Part shown: positions 48,575 to 50,824 of the stretch, in pieces
Numbering within the stretch: position 1 is the stretch's first letter
How the letters are laid out: each line of letters starts with the position of its first letter
Source of the DNA: Bacteroidaceae bacterium
GTDB taxonomy: Bacteria; Bacteroidota; Bacteroidia; Bacteroidales; Bacteroidaceae
Reading direction: 5' to 3'
NCBI GenBank assembly: GCA_017428785.1
Contig: JAFRQD010000057.1
Location: 1-50,824 of the forward strand
DNA length: 50,824 nucleotides
Notes under the pieces: model-generated
Database searches by the model: none
Told to the model about the DNA's origin: nothing
The model's input: only the letters and a program-made list of their open reading frames with translations
Made by a program: the position numbers and the translations under genes

Positions 48575-50005
48575 ATGATTCAAAGAAACATACAGACTCA
48601 GGAACAGACACAGCAGCAAGTTCAGGTACAACAGATGTTGCCTCAGCAGGTTATGCTTGTTCGTCTGATGGAGATGCCTGTCGAATCCCTGCAGCATCGC
48701 GTGGAGCTGGAGTGCATGGAGAACCCGTGGTTGGAAGTCTCCCCCAGTCCCTCCGAAGAAGAGGAGAATGGTGGCGTAGAAGAAAGAGATATGTTCTCCT
48801 CTCCCTTGGAGGGGCAGGGGGAGGCTGTCGAGGCTGCCTACGACTACCGAAGCGAGGACGACATTCCCGACTTCCTCGCTGGTGCCAGCCACAGCAACAA
48901 TGCTGCCGAGTTCATGGCTTATGACGACACGCTCTCCCTGACCGACCGTCTCAGGGAACAGATGGCGGACTTCGAACTGACAGACCACGAGAAGGAGCTC
49001 ATGGAATACCTCATCGGTTCGCTCGACGAAGACGGTCTCCTGAAGAAATCCCTCGCCATCCTGGCCGACGAAGCCGAGATTTATCAAAACCTCGACACGA
49101 ATGTCGAAGAGCTGGAGCGTGTGCTGCAAGTCCTCCAGCAGTTCGATCCGCCTGGCATCGGAGCGCGTTCCCTGCAAGAATGTCTGCTCATACAAGTTCG
49201 CCGAGACGAGGACAATCCCAATCGCGACCTGCTTATCAAACTCTTCGACAAGTGCTTCGACGACTTCATCCACAAGCGCTGGCAACGGATACAGCAGCGT
49301 CTGCATATCAATCAAGCACAAGCCGAAGAGCTGCAACACGAGATTCTGCGGCTCAATCCAAGGCCAGGAGGAACGCTTGGAGCCAAGAGCGCCGACCGAG
49401 CACAAAGCATTGTTCCGGACTTCCTGGTCGATACAGATGCCGACGGAACGATTACCGTCACCCTGAGCAGCGGCAACCAGCCCTCGCTCATCATCAGTCC
49501 CGATGCCGGCAAGCAACAAGATGCCTTCGTCCGTCATTATGTGGAACGCGGACAGATGTTCATCAACGCACTCAACCAACGCGCAGAGACGATGATGCGA
49601 ACCATGCAGGCCATCGTCAAGCTGCAGAAGCCCTTCTTCCAGGAAGGCGACGAGACATTGCTCCGACCCATGAAGCTCGAGGACATTGCTGCAATCACGG
49701 GCTACGACATCAGCACCATCAGTCGCGTCTCGAACAGCAAATATGTGGAGACTCCCTTCGGAACATTCCCCCTGAAATGGTTCTTCACACACAAAGCCAC
49801 ACAGAATGACGAGGGCAAAGACGTAACAGCAAGACAGATTATGGCTGCCTTGCGACGCTATATAGACCAAGAAGACAAACGACAACCACTCAGCGACGAA
49901 CGCCTCACACAAATGCTCCATGCCGATGGCTTCGACACAGCTCGGCGAACAGTAGCAAAGTATCGCGAACAGATGGGCATTCCCGTTGCCAGAATGAGAA
50001 AGTAA
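48575..50005 (+). CDS. rpoN: RNA polymerase sigma-54 factor
   Basis: 476 residues. The Gln-rich N-terminal activator region (TQEQTQQQVQVQQMLPQQVMLV) is followed by an acidic spacer, the core-binding region (DFELTDHEKELMEYLIGSLDEDG, LQQFDPPGIGARSLQECLL), the DNA-binding HTH (LEDIAAITGYDISTISRVSNSK) and the RpoN box ARRTVAKYRE. It directs RNA polymerase to -24/-12 promoters. The start is the ATG at 48575, where family similarity starts; an open TTG frame upstream only reads the repeat array. A palindromic DNA insert is translated in the variable spacer (about residues 55-83). Confidence 0.95.
   Translation: MIQRNIQTQEQTQQQVQVQQMLPQQVMLVRLMEMPVESLQHRVELECMENPWLEVSPSPSEEEENGGVEERDMFSSPLEGQGEAVEAAYDYRSEDDIPDFLAGASHSNNAAEFMAYDDTLSLTDRLREQMADFELTDHEKELMEYLIGSLDEDGLLKKSLAILADEAEIYQNLDTNVEELERVLQVLQQFDPPGIGARSLQECLLIQVRRDEDNPNRDLLIKLFDKCFDDFIHKRWQRIQQRLHINQAQAEELQHEILRLNPRPGGTLGAKSADRAQSIVPDFLVDTDADGTITVTLSSGNQPSLIISPDAGKQQDAFVRHYVERGQMFINALNQRAETMMRTMQAIVKLQKPFFQEGDETLLRPMKLEDIAAITGYDISTISRVSNSKYVETPFGTFPLKWFFTHKATQNDEGKDVTARQIMAALRRYIDQEDKRQPLSDERLTQMLHADGFDTARRTVAKYREQMGIPVARMRK
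48738..48823. repeat. Palindromic element inserted in frame in rpoN
   Basis: TCTCCCCCAGTCCCTCCGAA... faces ...TTGGAGGGGCAGGGGGAGG; 25 of about 31 arm positions pair. It encodes SPSPSEEEEN...SSPLEGQGE in the spacer between the activator and core-binding regions. Confidence 0.82.
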
Positions 50006-50047
50006 GGACCCACCTGCCCCCTTCAAGAGGAACTAAACAAAAGGCAT

Positions 50048-50659
50048 ATGAAAAGTGCACTGTTCTTAGCACGCATCTTCTCCACAATCTTCCGTCCGTC
50101 GTACTATCCGACAGTCGGAACATTCATCCTGCTTAGCTTCACCTACCTGAGTCTCTTCCCGTGGACATTCAAGCTATGGATTCTTGCACTCGTCTATGTC
50201 TTCACATTCTGCCTGCCAGCCTTAGGTATCTACATCTATCGCCGCCTCCATGGATGGAGTGCATTGGAGCTGCGCAAACGCCACAAACGCGTTGTGCCAT
50301 ACATTATCAATATATGTTGCTACCTCTGCCTCATGCACATCTTCGCCGTCACACACATGCCGCACTTCCTCATGGCCATCGTCGGCATCTCGCTCCTCAT
50401 CCAGTGCACCTGCATCATCATCAACATCTGGTGGAAGGTCAGCATGCACTCGGCAGGCGCAGGCGGCGTCATAGGCGCCATCATAGCATACGCGGCCATC
50501 TTTAACTTCAATCCCGTCTGGTGGCTCTGCTTGGCCATCTTCGTCGCAGGCTGTGTGATGACCAGCCGCATGGTGCTCCGTCAGCACACCCTCGGCCAAG
50601 TCCTCGGCGGCACCCTCATCGGCATCATCTGCGGCATCGTAGGGACGATACTCATGTAG
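50048..50659 (+). CDS. PAP2-like phosphatase family membrane protein
   Basis: 203 residues with about six membrane segments. KVSMHSAGAGGVIGA (about 136-150) and SRMVLRQHTLGQVLGG (about 173-188) contain the HSA...SR-x5-H core of the PAP2/lipid phosphatase family; the first KxxxxxxRP motif is not clear. It may dephosphorylate a lipid carrier such as undecaprenyl pyrophosphate, or be a degenerate family member. It lies 42 bp after rpoN. Confidence 0.75.
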   Translation: MKSALFLARIFSTIFRPSYYPTVGTFILLSFTYLSLFPWTFKLWILALVYVFTFCLPALGIYIYRRLHGWSALELRKRHKRVVPYIINICCYLCLMHIFAVTHMPHFLMAIVGISLLIQCTCIIINIWWKVSMHSAGAGGVIGAIIAYAAIFNFNPVWWLCLAIFVAGCVMTSRMVLRQHTLGQVLGGTLIGIICGIVGTILM

Positions 50660-50824
50660 CCCTGCGCACCACCCCATCTTCCGCCTCATCATCTTCAGAA
50701 AAAGAAAAAAACAGAGAAAAATCTTCCCAACCCGTGCAGTCTTTCTATAAAAGAGGTATCTATGTCAATAGAGGCAATGTGTTCCCGATGGACATAGAAA
50801 AACTCATAGAGCAAGGCATACAGA
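50660..50824 (+). other. Right edge: possible start of a gene cut by the window
   Basis: A plus-strand frame is open to the edge and reads FYKRGIYVNRGNVFPMDIEKLI. A minus-strand frame is also open, reading toward the A-rich stretch at 50699. I cannot tell which, if either, is coding. The rest is A-rich spacer. Confidence 0.25.

Noticed and set aside
48536-50026. Long minus-strand open frame opposite rpoN
   Set aside because: It is the shadow of rpoN, with no domain similarity and no promoter.
1-50824. tRNA, rRNA or transposase genes
   Set aside because: None was recognised on either strand by reading; a dedicated RNA search could still find a small RNA.

Overview
The window looks like a chromosomal piece of a Prevotella-type bacterium (Bacteroidales, Prevotellaceae). 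The reasons are: several -7 promoter boxes of the Bacteroidetes form TAnnTTTG, the yicC-gmk-nadD and tsaB-DUF4290-murA-rimM-dxr-rseP gene orders, a carboxynorspermidine decarboxylase, serine-type (SxPxR) sulfatases, and secreted proteins ending in the short 'YNLAGQR...NGKKV' tail common in Prevotella. No rRNA, tRNA, CRISPR array, transposase, integrase or prophage gene was seen.

Region 1 (1-22.3 kb, all on the minus strand) is a secreted sulfatase locus. It has seven sulfatase genes (one cut by the left edge), a giant 1,845-residue mosaic surface protein, a 709-residue ricin-like protein and a 53-residue mini-protein. The only good promoter box in this block lies just upstream of its right-hand gene (22262-22269), so much of it may be one long transcript. 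Three sulfatase types occur both as a short enzyme and as a long fusion carrying LamG plus ricin-like, GLUG-like or beta-helix modules and the C-terminal tail. The next gene upstream (22439-24103) encodes a membrane-bound TPR/HTH regulator that may control the block.

Region 2 (24.5-32.7 kb, minus) is a probable four-gene operon: GH78 alpha-L-rhamnosidase, DUF1349-like lipoprotein, flavodoxin-like oxidoreductase, GH2 beta-galactosidase with a LamG insertion. With the sulfatases it suggests breakdown of a sulfated glycan containing rhamnose and/or galactose. No SusC/SusD pair or sulfatase-maturating enzyme is in the window.

Region 3 (33.2-50.7 kb) is mostly housekeeping. On the minus strand are a Gly/Ser-rich secreted protein, a PCMD-like protein with nspC, and yicC-gmk-nadD. 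On the plus strand are a D,D-carboxypeptidase, tsaB, a DUF4290 gene, murA, rimM, dxr, rseP, a small lipoprotein, a CCA-adding/HD nucleotidyltransferase, rpoN and a PAP2-like membrane protein.

The most unusual signal is a set of nine short arrays, all between genes, each built of about four tandem units with a period of 22 bp (21 bp in one case): 3315, 10411, 13580, 19782, 24299, 32862, 38883, 44771 and 48479. Each array has its own sequence 'word', but the words are related (a central ACG or ATG, often followed by an A/T-rich AGTT or ATTT) and some are shared between distant arrays. I do not recognise a named family. A second unusual signal is palindromic, intergenic-looking repeat DNA carried in frame inside coding genes (twice in the CCA enzyme, once in rpoN, and probably in two sulfatase tails).
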